NCBI GenBank assembly: GCA_029834535.1 | Contig: JAQMWT010000453.1 | Location: 61,398-125,397 of the forward strand | Reading direction: 5' to 3' | DNA from: Chrysophaeum taylorii | Lineage: Eukaryota > Sar > Pelagophyceae > Pelagomonadales > Pelagomonadaceae | DNA length: 64,000 nt | Shown: positions 42,201 through 52,090 of the stretch, piece after piece | How positions within the stretch are numbered: the first letter of the stretch is position 1 | How the letters are laid out: each line of letters opens with the position of its first letter | Position numbers and translations under genes: made by a program | Notes under the pieces: model-generated | The model's database searches: none | Seen by the model: only the letters and a program-made list of their open reading frames with translations | What the model was told of the DNA's origin: nothing

Positions 42201-42594
42201 CGGCCCCGACCTCGGCCTCGCTCAGCCCCACGAGGCTCGGAGTCGACGCACCGATCGTCACCCGCAGGCACCGCCGCAGCATCTTGTCGACCTGCGCGCT
42301 AGTCGACGACGCCGCCGCCGCCGACGACGACGACGCCTTGCGCGCCGCCGGCGTATCCGTTCTGCTGTTGCTGCTACTGGTGGTGGGAACGCCGGGAGTA
42401 CTCGTCGTCGTCGTCGTCGTCGTCGTCTCCAACCGTCGCTTCTCCCCCGCCGACGGACTACTCGAACCCGGCGTGGCCGCCGCCGCCGCCGCCGTCGTCG
42501 CCTTGGGCGTACCGCCACCGCTCCCGCCGGAGGTCGTCCCCGAGGGGTCGCCGCCACCGCTCGCCGCGAGCCGGGCGAGCCGACGTCGCCGCAT
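39244..42594 (-). CDS. UBE4: Ubiquitin conjugation factor E4 (Ufd2/UBE4) with U-box
   Basis: 1116 residues from the ATG at 42592-42594. The N-terminus starts MRRRRLARLA, matching the conserved start motif of animal UBE4B. A low-complexity Gly/Thr/Ser region follows (about 10-95), then VDKMLRRCLRVTIG and the long Ufd2 core of helical repeats (about 400-1000) with a short acidic insert. The C-terminal U-box (about 1030-1100) contains YRDPITASLMTDPVKLPSGH and DPFSRLPL, the E2-binding RING-like fold. E4 enzymes extend ubiquitin chains on substrates handled by Cdc48/p97 for proteasomal degradation. The length agrees with the family. The last residues are an Arg run. Confidence 0.94.
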   Translation of the reverse strand: MRRRRLARLAASGGGDPSGTTSGGSGGGTPKATTAAAAAATPGSSSPSAGEKRRLETTTTTTTTSTPGVPTTSSSNSRTDTPAARKASSSSAAAASSTSAQVDKMLRRCLRVTIGASTPSLVGLSEAEVGAATLSSGTVGAALGARARRTPNENALEAISEAHARLASEGRNARSRGDAFATEELFKSCEAAVRVAARCLEAPGSLGPSSEGSREALAAALDDAKQPMKPEFLKATLRAVGDAELPGVVSAVVDHVTTKLKGNDAATAAAACQALARVVSYAGKQRGGAAVASHATFAPPRLDAQPEAPRPPPNLYGGLGGLFEAMAQAAAASSGHALERTTALGLAMRAGAVLQDGAAAEDISRLLQRPVRGALEGKMRQLAQGVTGVRDALDALCSGLVKNSPESRDATLRWFAALLARSADAEATVRDNRKLPSVTARLNACAVLLRLCRPIVGDSDREANVQPDLAFLTESDLGVAAFPSDLTKIFSRDQQQQQPMDEDAPPPADSDDEMYDDDDDEDGPELRAALAMSVAPPRKEFHFVTTLFFLTARAMRLGLVAELQRHGEQQDTLGHHVRRLGMEDPRVQMSAAKGLALEVQLLQAELLEDALRFSGLACRWLLRLSDEDLKNAPEHVLEDVVALPALVARFKPDILRATPPLADLLRLIAKCLSSRDSLVHSPHLRDKLAQALHECFLPQSARGDVFARPRGGLFRPLLSSDDSPLPDADANVALLLDDKTPHIHRALAPAILWLFGDAEHLGFYDVTPARLRVAALVRQLWTSPAHRAAFRAISEDRAAFVTFANGLLNETNRLVAQAMEKLPIVRDHQVRTGVLAVPDNNPDLAQLRADYLGADQARREELDERFADAERYLANDLKLCTETLGLVELLTSDDSVSRAFGLPELRPRLAGMLLSVMRAFTGRRSLDIKIENPEKYGFDPRDILTRVGRVAVHFARQRDDETNDGDDTFSAALARSGYFDQNLLPKTTATLRRIQTLDKPALETLDALAADANSAYARVEVDAELEDAAPDHYRDPITASLMTDPVKLPSGHILDAPTIKQHLLNEKTDPFSRLPLDDSDLLPLPDLKAEIRAWVDEERRRRRRCDKTHDDAHNLA

Positions 42595-42769
42595 CTGAGA
42601 ATCACACCACCTCACGACGACACGCTAGACAACAACACGCGCACACAACACACCTCGTCGAAGTCTGTCGGGTTCATCGACATTATGCGATTTGGAGAGG
42701 ACCGTTGAACGGAACGCAACGACCGACAAACTAGAGCGGGCGCGCGCAACAAACACCGTGTGCTCTACC
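42595..42769. promoter_or_regulatory. 175-bp bidirectional promoter region
   Basis: The only sequence between the divergent starts of the UBE4 gene and the mRNA-export-like gene; it must carry both 5' regions. No TATA-like box was identified. Confidence 0.4.
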
Positions 42770-43396
42770 ATGTCGAGCGTCGAGGCTAAAGTGGACATGT
42801 CACTGGACGAGCTCATCTCGACGCGGCGCGCGAGCGAGAAGAAGCAGACGAAGCGCCGGAAGCGGACCCCAGCCAAGGCGTCCCCCAAGGTGGACAAGGC
42901 CGTCGTTCAACAGACGAGCAACCGCATGAAGCGCCAGAACCAAATCGCAAAGCGGCGAGGCCTCGCGACCTCGAACGACTCGGCGACGGAGACGCAGAAA
43001 AAAGCCCAAAAGGCCGTCAAAGTCAAGACAACCACCGTCACGCTCGGCAAGAAGCAGCGCAAGCAGCAGGCTAGAGGCGCTGCCGCCTCGACCGGCTCCG
43101 ATATTCCCAAGACATTCTCGATCGAACCCACGACCACGTCGCGCCCCGTCTCGATCAAGGACTTCGTGCTCCCCAAAGACACCAAGATGACCATCTCCTT
43201 TACCACCAAGAAAGCCGGCAAGAACAGCGCGGAGACAACTAAGACCGTCACGATCGCCGGAAACGCAAACATCGACCGCCGAGCGACCGCCTCCAAAAAG
43301 GCTAACCGGGCCGCCAAGCTCGCCGACAATATGGACACCTCCAACGACAAGGCCAATAAGCCTCGCAGGGGCAGGCGCGGCGCCGGACCCAAGTGA
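42770..43396 (+). CDS. Small basic protein with UAP56-binding motif (mRNA export adaptor-like)
   Basis: 208 residues, ATG at 42770. Residues 7-14 (KVDMSLDEL) match the UAP56-binding motif found at the start of ALYREF and UIF (consensus around MDMSLDDII). The rest is Lys/Arg/Ala/Thr-rich, with a basic, Arg/Gly-ended tail (PRRGRRGAGPK), and has no RRM. That resembles UIF-type adaptors, which hand mRNA to the export receptor through UAP56/Sub2. Alternatively a ribosome-biogenesis or chromatin factor. The role is inferred from one short motif plus composition. Confidence 0.6.
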   Translation: MSSVEAKVDMSLDELISTRRASEKKQTKRRKRTPAKASPKVDKAVVQQTSNRMKRQNQIAKRRGLATSNDSATETQKKAQKAVKVKTTTVTLGKKQRKQQARGAAASTGSDIPKTFSIEPTTTSRPVSIKDFVLPKDTKMTISFTTKKAGKNSAETTKTVTIAGNANIDRRATASKKANRAAKLADNMDTSNDKANKPRRGRRGAGPK

Positions 43397-43727
43397 TCTA
43401 ATTGTTTTCCGTTGAACAAGGCCCTTGGACGTCCATCCTCCTCTGTGTACGCTTCACTTCCGTCGTCGCCGCCGCCGCGGCGGCAACTGCCCTCCTGTCT
43501 CCCCCCTCTTATTTTTTTGGCGTGGTGGGCGCCGCAGTCGTCGCACCTCTGCTCCATCCACCAAGCCCCCATCTTTTCTACGACGTGAAGTCCGCCGACA
43601 AATGTAGCAAGTTTTCGCTGTCTAATCATTTCTAATCATTTCTAATCATTTATTTTATTTTATTTATTTTATTTATTTATTTTATTTATTTTATTATTAT
43701 TATTTATTTATTTGTTTATTTGTTTGT

Positions 43728-43758
<31 letters not shown>

Positions 43759-44209
43759 GCCTCCAGACGCAGTAGACCTACCACTTAAAGAGACCGGCGC
43801 CGCTCGTTTTCGTCGCTTCTGCGCAGGCGCGGTCGACGACTTGTATGAATACGGCGGTTGTTGTCTTGGAGGAGGAGGACTGTTCGCGTTGCCGCGTCGC
43901 GATCTTGAATGAGTCGACCTAGGAAAGACGCTGCCTCCTATACAACTAGAATGTCGGCGGTGGTAGTGTGTCGTTGACCACCACCAAAAGTCTTGACTCC
44001 CCCCCTATTATTATTACAACCGGCTACTAGGCACAATGTATCCGTACGATATCTGAAAGTAATTACAATTTATAGGACACATATTGAAAGCATATTAAAT
44101 GGTAAAACTCGATGATGAGGAGTAACAACTTTGTGTACTAACTAATCAAACGTTTACTTCGGACAACAAGGATTCGTCCCGCGCTAAGCGCCGGGACGCG
44201 TCGGGGAAG
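43397..44209. repeat. AT-rich intergenic with TTTA/TTTAT tract
   Basis: No supported gene. About 43622-43758 is a nearly pure tract of TTTA and TTTAT units, preceded by three copies of a TCTAATCATT-like 10-mer. This contrasts sharply with the GC-rich genes on both sides. Confidence 0.6.
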
Positions 44210-46033
44210 ATGAACAGCAAGGCAGACAAGCGTGCAAAGCTCGCCCAGAAGGCTCTGACGATCGAGGATGTGTGGGAGTCCATCTCGAGCGCCCAGGGCG
44301 AAATGAACCCGGCGCCGTCAAGAACGGTGCTGACGCCACGGTCGGCCGAGGCGTGCTTGAAGCACGGGGTGAACCCCGAAGTGCTGCGCGTGCGACCGCT
44401 CGAGAGTTTCGCCGAGTCCGGGTTGGATCCGACAATCCAGCGGCTGCGGCACGAGGCGTACACGCAGCGACGGTTCGAGTTAATGCGGCTGGTGCGGGGA
44501 GAGCGAAAACGGCTCGTGAATGCCGAGGAGCGGGAGGCGGGCCTCGCTGGAAAGAAGAGCGCAAAGTTCACGCCCGAACAGATCATCGCGCAGCAGGCCA
44601 AGCAGAATGCGACGTTTTTGGAGGAAGAGGAGAAGCGCATGGCCAAGATGCGCAAGAGGCAGGAGAAGGAATTGGAACAGATGCTGGCGTTCGAGGCGAA
44701 GATGCAGGAGATTCAGAACGAGCGGGACCGGCGCATCGAGGAGGACCAAAGAAAACAGGAGGTGATACGATATCAAAAAGAGAAGCGGGCCAAGCAGATG
44801 GCCGAGGAGAATCGGTTGCGCGAGATGAAGAAGGCGAGCCAGGCGGAGGCCGAGGAACAGCGACGCCTGGCGCAAGTGCGCGCCATGTTCGAGAGGGAGA
44901 AGCAGCTGCGGCTCGACCGCGAGGCCAAGGAACGCAAGGCAAAGCACGAGGCTCGACTCAAAGACGAAGAGCGCATCCGCAAGCAGGAGGAACACCGGCT
45001 CCAGACGCAGCGCATCCTGTCCGAGCAACAGGCGGCGATCCGGAAGCGAATGGAGGACATGGAGCTCGCCGAAAAAGAGCGCCAGGCGCTCGTCGCGCGG
45101 AAACGCGACGAGGAGCATAAACGGCTCGAACTCCGGCGGTCGCAGATTGACGCGAGGCTGCAGCGGAACATGCGACAGGCCGAGAAGCTCGAGCAGCGGC
45201 GGCGCGATCAGTTCTTCCAAAAGGAACGCGAGCACGAGACGCTTCGGCGGCAACACCTCGAGATGCAAGCCCGCGAGCGGTCGCTCCAGGAGCACCAGGC
45301 GGCGCTCCAGGAGCAGCGCCGCAAGATGGTGCTCGAGCAGACGAAGCGCGACGAGGAGCGACGAAAGGAAGAGTTGTTGGGCAAGTTCGAGCACGAAGCG
45401 GTCAACGCGCGTCGCGTCCGCGAGGCCCGCGAGCGCGATCTGAGTATCGCCCACGAGAAGAAGCTCTTGCGGAATCAGCTCAAGCTGGAGAACGTCGAGC
45501 GCATCCGCCGGATTTCCGAGTACCGTCGGCTCGAGTACGCCCGAAAGATCAACGTAGCCGACAAGCGGACCGAGAAGATGATCGAGCGCAAAAAGCACCT
45601 CATAATGATGCGGAAGGAGAACGCCCTCAAAGTCAAGGTCCGGAAAGACAGGCTGGTCCAGGTCATGGAGGAGGCCAGGTCGAGCGGCACGCGGGCGACC
45701 AAGCTCATCCAGAATTCAGTTAAGGAGTTTGCTTCTTCTTCTTCTTCCTCGACACCCCGGTCGAGCGTTTCGGCGAGTGGCAAGGCGAAGAAGACGAAGC
45801 GATCATCGCCGAAGAAACGCGGCGCTTCTTCCGAACCCCTCGGCGCGACGCGGTCGCAGAGCGCCTCGGCGCTGCACGCGGAGGCCAAGACGGCGGCCCT
45901 CGGGCCGCCGCCACCCGAGCCGCCCACGAGGCCCAGGCATCTCCAGGACCAGAACAAAGAGATGGAACCACAGCAGCTGCCGTACATCTCGCCCTACGAC
46001 CCCAGCCACCCCTCGAGGACCGTCACGTTCTGA
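44210..46033 (+). CDS. CCDC177-like long coiled-coil protein
   Basis: 607 residues, ATG at 44210; the upstream in-frame sequence has no earlier ATG before a stop. The head (about 35-90) has LTPRSAEACLKHGVNPEVL and DPTIQRLRHEAYTQRR, a block shared with CCDC177-type proteins of animals and protists. Residues about 95-510 are almost continuous Glu/Lys/Arg/Gln-rich coiled coil (many EEEKRM, QRRL and REKQ heptads). The tail is Ser/Pro-rich and disordered. Its partner and cell site are unknown; related proteins are often found in cilia or cytoskeleton, which is inference. Confidence 0.75.
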   Translation: MNSKADKRAKLAQKALTIEDVWESISSAQGEMNPAPSRTVLTPRSAEACLKHGVNPEVLRVRPLESFAESGLDPTIQRLRHEAYTQRRFELMRLVRGERKRLVNAEEREAGLAGKKSAKFTPEQIIAQQAKQNATFLEEEEKRMAKMRKRQEKELEQMLAFEAKMQEIQNERDRRIEEDQRKQEVIRYQKEKRAKQMAEENRLREMKKASQAEAEEQRRLAQVRAMFEREKQLRLDREAKERKAKHEARLKDEERIRKQEEHRLQTQRILSEQQAAIRKRMEDMELAEKERQALVARKRDEEHKRLELRRSQIDARLQRNMRQAEKLEQRRRDQFFQKEREHETLRRQHLEMQARERSLQEHQAALQEQRRKMVLEQTKRDEERRKEELLGKFEHEAVNARRVREARERDLSIAHEKKLLRNQLKLENVERIRRISEYRRLEYARKINVADKRTEKMIERKKHLIMMRKENALKVKVRKDRLVQVMEEARSSGTRATKLIQNSVKEFASSSSSSTPRSSVSASGKAKKTKRSSPKKRGASSEPLGATRSQSASALHAEAKTAALGPPPPEPPTRPRHLQDQNKEMEPQQLPYISPYDPSHPSRTVTF

Positions 46034-46133
46034 CGAGGTGCGGAGGCCACGCCCTCCACGCCACATTGACTCTTCTTTCTCTCCCTCGATTAAAAAAATG
46101 TTGCGCGCTTTCACGCACCAGCCGCAGACGCCG

Positions 46134-46168
46134 GCGTGTTTTTTTTTTTCCAAAAAAAAAAGACACGC
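46134..46168 (+). terminator. Near-perfect U/A hairpin in 3' region
   Basis: An inverted repeat with a 16-bp stem (one G-T wobble) and a 3-nt loop: GCGTGT then ten Ts on the left (46134-46149) pair with ten As then G-A-C-A-C-G-C-type bases on the right (46153-46168). It lies about 100 bp after the coiled-coil gene stop, so it may be a 3'-UTR RNA structure or a transcription-termination aid. Confidence 0.35.
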
Positions 46169-46398
46169 GCACACACGCCGCCCGCCGCGGGCGGCGGCCC
46201 GCGGTCGGGAGGTCCTTATCCCCGGCGGGCTCGCGTTCGCACCCCCTTCCTAATTAATAAGAATAAGCAGTCGACCTTTCAAATTACCCCAGCCTGTTAT
46301 TACTACTACTACTAGTACTACTACTACCACGGTTGTGACCACCCCCCCCCAGAACAAGCAACAAAAGGGGGGTGGGTTATTGTTATCCGGCGTGCACG

Positions 46399-49380
46399 AT
46401 GTCTGCTACTGCTGGAAAGCGCATTCCCCCCACCGTCAAGCCGACGAACTATGTCGCCGGGCTGGGTCGCGGTGCCGTCGGGTTCACGACGCGATCTGAC
46501 ATCGGTCCGGCTCGCGAGGCGCCCGCGCGGGCCGGTGGTCTACGGCCGGGCGAGGCCCCAGCCCCCGAGTCCGTGGTGGGTCGCGGGCACGGGGAGAGGA
46601 CGGACTTCGGGGAGGCGCCCGAGGGGTACGTCGCCGGGATGGGTCGTGGGATGGGTGAGATGGCGATGGCGCAGGGCGAGACGACCGCGATGAAGGAAAA
46701 GCTGGCGCGGGAGGACGCCGACCTGAACGAGTCGAATTTCGACCGGTTCGCGGGTTACGGCGGCGCCCTGTTCGAGAATTCGCCGTACGATGCGGACGAC
46801 CAGGAGGCCGACCGTATCTACGAGGCGATCGACGAGCGGATGGACTCGCGGCGGAAGCGAGCGCGCGAGGAGAAATTGTTGGAGACGATGAAGCGGTACC
46901 GCGAGGAGCGTCCGAAGATTAGCGATCAGTTCGCGGACCTCAAGCGCGAGCTCAAGGATGTCACGCGGGACGAGTGGGAGGGTATCCCGGACATCGGGGA
47001 CCAGTCGTTGCGGCACAAGCAGAAGAAGAGACCCGAGCGGTACACGCCGATGACGGACGAGATGATGGACGGGCTGCGAGCCAAGTCGTCGGCGGCGAGC
47101 TCGCTCGACCCGCGGCAGCAGGCGCACGGCGGGTTCGAGACGCCGCTGGCGGGGGGAACGCGGACGCCGATGGGCGGGTGGCGGACGCCGATGGTGCTCT
47201 CCGGAGGCGCGTCGACGGTCGCGGGGACGCTGACGACGTCGGGGCTCGCGGCCGCGCGCGGCACGGTGCTCGGGTTGCGGCTGGACAAGATGAGCGACTC
47301 GGTGACGGGGCAGACGGTCGTGGATCCCAAGGGGTACCTGACCGATCTGAACGCGATCAAGGTCAACACGGCGAGCGAGGTGGGGGACATCAAGAAGGCC
47401 CGGTTGTTGCTCAAGTCGGTGACGACGACCAACCCCAAGCACGCTCCGGGCTGGATAGCGGCGGCTCGAGTCGAGGAGATCGCGGGCAAGGCGATCGCCG
47501 CGCGGAAAATCATCCAGACGGGGTGCGAGGTGTGTCCCGACAGCGAGGACGTCTGGCTCGAAGCAGCGAGGCTGCAGTCGGGCCCGAACAACGCCAAAGC
47601 TGTCCTCGCGACGGCCGTCGCCAAGCTCCCGACGTCGACCAAGCTGTGGCTCGAAGCGGCGGCGCTCGAGGACGACGACCTGGACCGCAAGAAGGCCGTG
47701 CTCCGGCGCGCCCTCGAATTGGTGCCGTCGTCGGTCAAGCTGTGGCGCACGGCGATCGAGCTCGAAGACGTCGAGGACGCGCGGATCCTTCTGGGTCGCG
47801 CCGTCGAGTGCGTCCCGCACTCGGTCGACATGTGGCTCGCGCTCGCGCGCCTCGAGACCTACGAGAACGCGCGCCGCGTCCTCAACCAGGCGCGCGAGGC
47901 GATTCCGACGGACCCCGCCATCTGGCTGACGGCCGCCAAGCTCGAGGAGGCCCGCGGGAACGGTGCCGAGCTCGTCGAGCGCATCGTGTCCAAGGCCGTC
48001 TCGTCGCTCGCGTCGTACCAGGTCGTCATCGACCGCGACGCGTGGCTCCAGGAGGCCGAGGCCGCCGAGGCCGCGGCGGCCCCCCTGACGTGCGGGGCCG
48101 TCGTGCGCCACACGATCGGCCTCGGCGTCGAGGACGAGGACCGCCGCCGCACCTGGCTCGACGACGCCGACAACTGCGTCGCGCGCGGCTCGATCGAGAC
48201 CGGTCGCGCGATCCTCGCGCACGCCCTCGCCGCCTTTCCCAAGCACAAGACCGTCTGGCTGCGCGCGTGCGACCTCGAAAAGAAACATGGCTCCCGCGAG
48301 CAGTTGGAGGCCACCCTCGCCAAGGCGGTCTCCTCGTGCCCGCGCGCCGAGATTCTCTGGCTCATGGCCGCCAAGGAAAAGTGGCTCGCCGGCGACGTCG
48401 ACGGCGCTCGCGCGACACTCGTCGACGCCTTCGCCGCCAACCCCGACTCGGAGCAGGTCTGGCTCGCCGCCGTCAAGTTAGAATGGGAGAACGACGAGCC
48501 CGACCGCGCGAGAGCCCTCCTTTCCAAGGCGCGCGACAAGGCCTCCTCGCCGCGCGTCTGGATGAAGTCGGCCCTTCTCGAACGCGAGCGCGGCAACTAC
48601 GACGCCGAGATCTCTCTCGTCGACGAGGCAATCGAAAAATATCCGACCTTTGCGAAATTCTACATGATGGCTGGCCAGGCCCGCCAACGCCGCGGCGACG
48701 ACGACGCGCTCGTCGCGGCCGCCCGCGACGTCTACCGGCGCGGCGTCCAACGCTGCCCCAAGTCGGCCCCGCTCTGGAAGCTCGCCGCCGCGCTCGAGGA
48801 GCGCGCCTTCGGACCCACCAAGGCACGATCCATCCTCGAGCTCGCGCGACTCAAAAACCCGAAGATGCCGGAACTTTGGCTCGCATCCATAAGGCTCGAA
48901 CGACGCCACGACAACCGCAAGCTCGCCGACAACCTGAGCGCCAAGGCTATCCAGGAATGCCCCGACGCGGGCGAACTCTGGGCCGACGACATTTCCAACG
49001 CCCCAAAGCCCCAGCGCAAAGCCCGGAGCCTCGAGGCCCTCAAACGCTGCGACCAAAACCCTCACGTTATCGTCGCCGTCGCGAATCTCTTCTCGCAAGA
49101 ACAAAAGAGCGCCAAGGCCAGAAAGTGGTTCAACAGAGCCGTCGCCCTCGACCCCGACCTCGGCGACGCCTGGGCTAACTACTACGCCTTCGAGCTCCAG
49201 GACGGCACCCACGACCAGCAGCAAGACGTCAAAACCCGCTGCGTGGCTGCCGACCCAGCGCACGGCGAACTCTGGACGGCCGTCTCGAAACACCCACCCC
49301 ACGCTCGCGCCGATACCGCCACCAAGCTCGACCTCGTCGCGCGAAATATCCTTCACCAAGCAGACTTCGACCACGCCTGA
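46399..49380 (+). CDS. PRPF6: PRPF6/Prp6, U5 snRNP pre-mRNA splicing factor
   Basis: 993 residues, ATG at 46399. The N-terminal PRP1-N domain (about 15-150) has NYVAGLGRGAVGFTTRSDIG and, partly repeated, GYVAGMGRGMGEM; then ADRIYEAIDERMDSRRKR (about 135-152). The region 270-990 is a run of HAT/TPR helical repeats with W-x-x-A-A-x-x-E pattern (for example WLEAARLQ, WLTAAKLE, WLAAVKLE). Prp6 bridges U5 and U4/U6 snRNPs in the tri-snRNP, so a working spliceosome is expected. Its length is close to the family norm (about 900-950). No intron is needed. Confidence 0.95.
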   Translation: MSATAGKRIPPTVKPTNYVAGLGRGAVGFTTRSDIGPAREAPARAGGLRPGEAPAPESVVGRGHGERTDFGEAPEGYVAGMGRGMGEMAMAQGETTAMKEKLAREDADLNESNFDRFAGYGGALFENSPYDADDQEADRIYEAIDERMDSRRKRAREEKLLETMKRYREERPKISDQFADLKRELKDVTRDEWEGIPDIGDQSLRHKQKKRPERYTPMTDEMMDGLRAKSSAASSLDPRQQAHGGFETPLAGGTRTPMGGWRTPMVLSGGASTVAGTLTTSGLAAARGTVLGLRLDKMSDSVTGQTVVDPKGYLTDLNAIKVNTASEVGDIKKARLLLKSVTTTNPKHAPGWIAAARVEEIAGKAIAARKIIQTGCEVCPDSEDVWLEAARLQSGPNNAKAVLATAVAKLPTSTKLWLEAAALEDDDLDRKKAVLRRALELVPSSVKLWRTAIELEDVEDARILLGRAVECVPHSVDMWLALARLETYENARRVLNQAREAIPTDPAIWLTAAKLEEARGNGAELVERIVSKAVSSLASYQVVIDRDAWLQEAEAAEAAAAPLTCGAVVRHTIGLGVEDEDRRRTWLDDADNCVARGSIETGRAILAHALAAFPKHKTVWLRACDLEKKHGSREQLEATLAKAVSSCPRAEILWLMAAKEKWLAGDVDGARATLVDAFAANPDSEQVWLAAVKLEWENDEPDRARALLSKARDKASSPRVWMKSALLERERGNYDAEISLVDEAIEKYPTFAKFYMMAGQARQRRGDDDALVAAARDVYRRGVQRCPKSAPLWKLAAALEERAFGPTKARSILELARLKNPKMPELWLASIRLERRHDNRKLADNLSAKAIQECPDAGELWADDISNAPKPQRKARSLEALKRCDQNPHVIVAVANLFSQEQKSAKARKWFNRAVALDPDLGDAWANYYAFELQDGTHDQQQDVKTRCVAADPAHGELWTAVSKHPPHARADTATKLDLVARNILHQADFDHA

Positions 49381-50391
49381 ATGTAAAACTCAACGGTTAA
49401 CGTACCAGCCGTGTTTAGGAGTCAGGTGAAAGGAGTCAGGTGAAAAGGGCGGAGCGTGCGCTGACAAAAGCAGCTTAGATTAGCGGGGGTCCGAGCGTCC
49501 TTCGAGCGGAAAGGGAAACTGGGGCGAGGAAGGACGTTGACGGAAGCCGATTGTAGGGGACGGCCGAGCGCGAGCCTAACCGTCCGGGCGCCGCCGCCAG
49601 GGACCCGGCGGCCGGGAGACGTAGGGGCCGTTGGCGTTTTTGTAAGCGTCTCGGCGCTCCTTGAAGTGCGCCTGCGCGTGATGCCGATGCTGGAGGTGGG
49701 CGGTGGCTGAACCGCCTTCGACATACCGTAGGCCAGCTAGGAGGAGGCGACGGGCACGAGGGGGTTAGGGAGTAAACTCATATAAGGAACTTGTGGGCGG
49801 GGCGGGCATGGATGGAGGGCAGATCAGAGCGTTGAGCGAGGCGAGAGCGGAGGGGGTCGGTGTTGCCAACAGCAGCACGGAAGCGTTGGAGATAGCAGCG
49901 CAGGAGCACGCAGGGCGGGGGGACTGCCGGGGAGGGTTGGGGCGACAGGGTCCCCGCGGGCGGTAGGCCCAGAGAAAGGCCGTCGCCGAGCCGGCAGACG
50001 CAACGACGAGGGCCCTTGCTTTTTCTTATTCAATTCTATATATTGTTTTACAAGGCGGCAGATAGAACGGGTGCAGGGCGGCGAGAAGGGGTTCGAGAAA
50101 GTGTGAGTAGAGGCAATAATAGACACTGATGATACGCAGTGGGTGGTACCAGCATCAGTGGGTGGTCTATTACCTGGGAGCCGGATGTGCCTCGTGGCCA
50201 AATCATCATCGCGGTCATCGCCGAGCCGTGGGGCAGGCGATGAGAGGAGGGGGTCAAGGAGGGAGAAAGTCTTCCTAACTACTAATCGACAGATGTTTGT
50301 CTGTTTGTTTGTCTGTCTGTCTGTCCCTCGATTTAGGGTAAGGATCAGGTAGGCGCGAGAGTAAGGATCAGGTAGGCGCGAGAACCAGACA

Positions 50392-50960
50392 GTGATCCTC
50401 CAAGCCGTCTACGGCGACCTCGCAGACTATTTCCACGACCCGCGGCGGCTCTTTCGGCGCGCCATTCTCACGCCCCGTCGAAACGATGTTGTCGATGCTG
50501 ACAACGCGCGCATGACCGCGGCCTTTTTTTCCCGGAGACGAGGCGTCGGAGTTCTTTTCGGCCGACTAGGTTGGGTCGGAAGCCGACGCCTCGCTCTTTA
50601 CAGTCGAGTTTTGAACTCCCTGACAACCAACGGCATGCTGACTTTGATCGCGAGCTTAAAGTCTTCGCAACCTCGACCCGTCGCACGGCCACTGCAACGG
50701 TACCAGATACATGATTGATCGTGTGGTGTCGCCGAGGCTCCTCCAACCTGTATCCCTTAAGGCCCGCCGACGCCAAACGATCGACAAGAGCCAGGGCCAG
50801 ACGCCCCGCGAGGTCGGCGTCCTCTTGGCGAAGCCCGTCTTCTGCCACGTCCAGCTCTACGTGGCTCTCTGTCGATCGGCAACCCCGAGGATATCCTCTT
50901 CTGGGTCGACGACTCCACCCTACCTCACACGTGCTGCGCAATACCGATAAGCCCCCTCCC
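50392..50960 (+). pseudogene. Helitron helicase C-terminal fragment, copy 1
   Basis: Helitron Pif1-like helicase blocks in order, across frameshifts: YGDLADYFHDP, RAILTPRRNDVVDADN, LNSLTTNGM, LRNLDPSHGHCNGTRYMID (readable in one frame at about 50652-50714) and TIDKSQGQTPREVGVLLAKP followed by LYVALCRS (helicase motif VI-like). These unwind DNA in rolling-circle transposition. Only the C-terminal end of the helicase is present, and no Rep/endonuclease part was found nearby. Confidence 0.75.
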
Positions 50961-51411
50961 GGCGTCTACACGCGCACTATAGGTTAACTTACTGGGACCA
51001 GGTGAACTTACTGGGGTTAGAGATTGGGACTAGGTGAGCTGAGTGACCAGGTGAACTAACTGGGACCAGGTGAACTAACTGGGATCAGGTGAACTTACTG
51101 GGGTGTTTAGAGTAAACTCAAGGGTTGGCGGCGTGTGCGGGTCTAAGCAGCTTGGATTGGCGGGGGTGAGAGCGACGAGCTCAAAGGAGAGTGGGGTGTG
51201 TGGGTGTGAGCACGAGTGGGTTTACGCCGAACTTACTAGGGTTAGAGATTGGGAGTAGGTGAACTTACTAGCCTGCACTTTGTTAGTACTAATCGACCGA
51301 TCCTAACTACTAATCGACAGATGTTTGTCTGTTTGTTTGTTTGTCCCTCGATTTAGGGTAAGGATCATGTAGGAGCGAGAGTAAGGATCAGGTAGGCGCG
51401 AGAGCCAGACA

Positions 51412-52090
51412 GTGATCCTCCAAGCCGTCTACGGTGACCTCGCAGACTATTTCCACGACCCGCGGCGGCTCTTTCAGCGCGCCATTCTCACGCCCCGTCG
51501 AAACGATGCTGTCGATGCTGACAACGCGCGCATGACCGCGGCCTTTTTTTCCCGGAGACGAGGCGTCGGAGTTCTTTTCGGCCGACTAGGTTGGGTCGGA
51601 AGCCGACGCCGCGGCGGCTATTCGATGCTGACAACGCGCGCATGACCGCGGCCTTTTTTTCCCGGAGACGAGGCGTCGGAGTTCTTTTCGGCCGACTAGG
51701 TTGGGTCGGAAGACGACGCCTCGCTCTCAAGAGTCGAGTTTTGAACTCCCTGACAACCAACGGCATGCTGACTTTGATCGCGAGCTTAAAGTCTTCGCAA
51801 CCTCGACCCGTCGCACGGCCACTGCATCGGTACCAGATACATGATCGATCGTGTCGTTGTCACCGAGGCTCCTCCAACCTGTATCCCGTAAGGCCCGCCG
51901 ACGCCAAACGATCACCAAGAGCCAGGGCCAGACGCCCCGCGAGGTCGGCGTCCTCTTGGCGAAGCCCGTCTTCTGCCACGTCCATCTCTACGTGGCTCTC
52001 TGTCGATCGGCAACCCCGAGAATATCCTCTTCTGAGTCGACGACTCCACCCTACCCCACACGTGCTGCGCAATACCGATAAGCCCCCTCC
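51412..52090 (+). pseudogene. Helitron helicase C-terminal fragment, copy 2
   Basis: Second copy of the preceding fragment with the same blocks (for example KSQGQTPREVGVLLAKP near 51918-51968), differing by a few substitutions and by an internal duplication of about 120 bp. Together they show that the helicase end was amplified as part of a tandem array. Confidence 0.75.

Noticed and set aside
40867-42708. 613-codon plus-strand frame over the UBE4 gene
   Set aside because: Arg-rich antisense shadow of the U-box ligase; no independent domain.
42907-43629. Minus-strand 240-codon frame with an ATG at 43629 and a CDDCG segment
   Set aside because: Most of it is antisense to the UIF-like gene, and the non-overlapping part shows no recognisable fold.
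46974-49178. 734-codon frame within PRPF6
   Set aside because: A Gly/Arg-rich alternative frame of the HAT-repeat gene.
49567-49735. Possible last exon on the minus strand after a pyrimidine-rich AG
   Set aside because: About 50 residues look protein-like, but no upstream exon or family could be identified, so it is not called.
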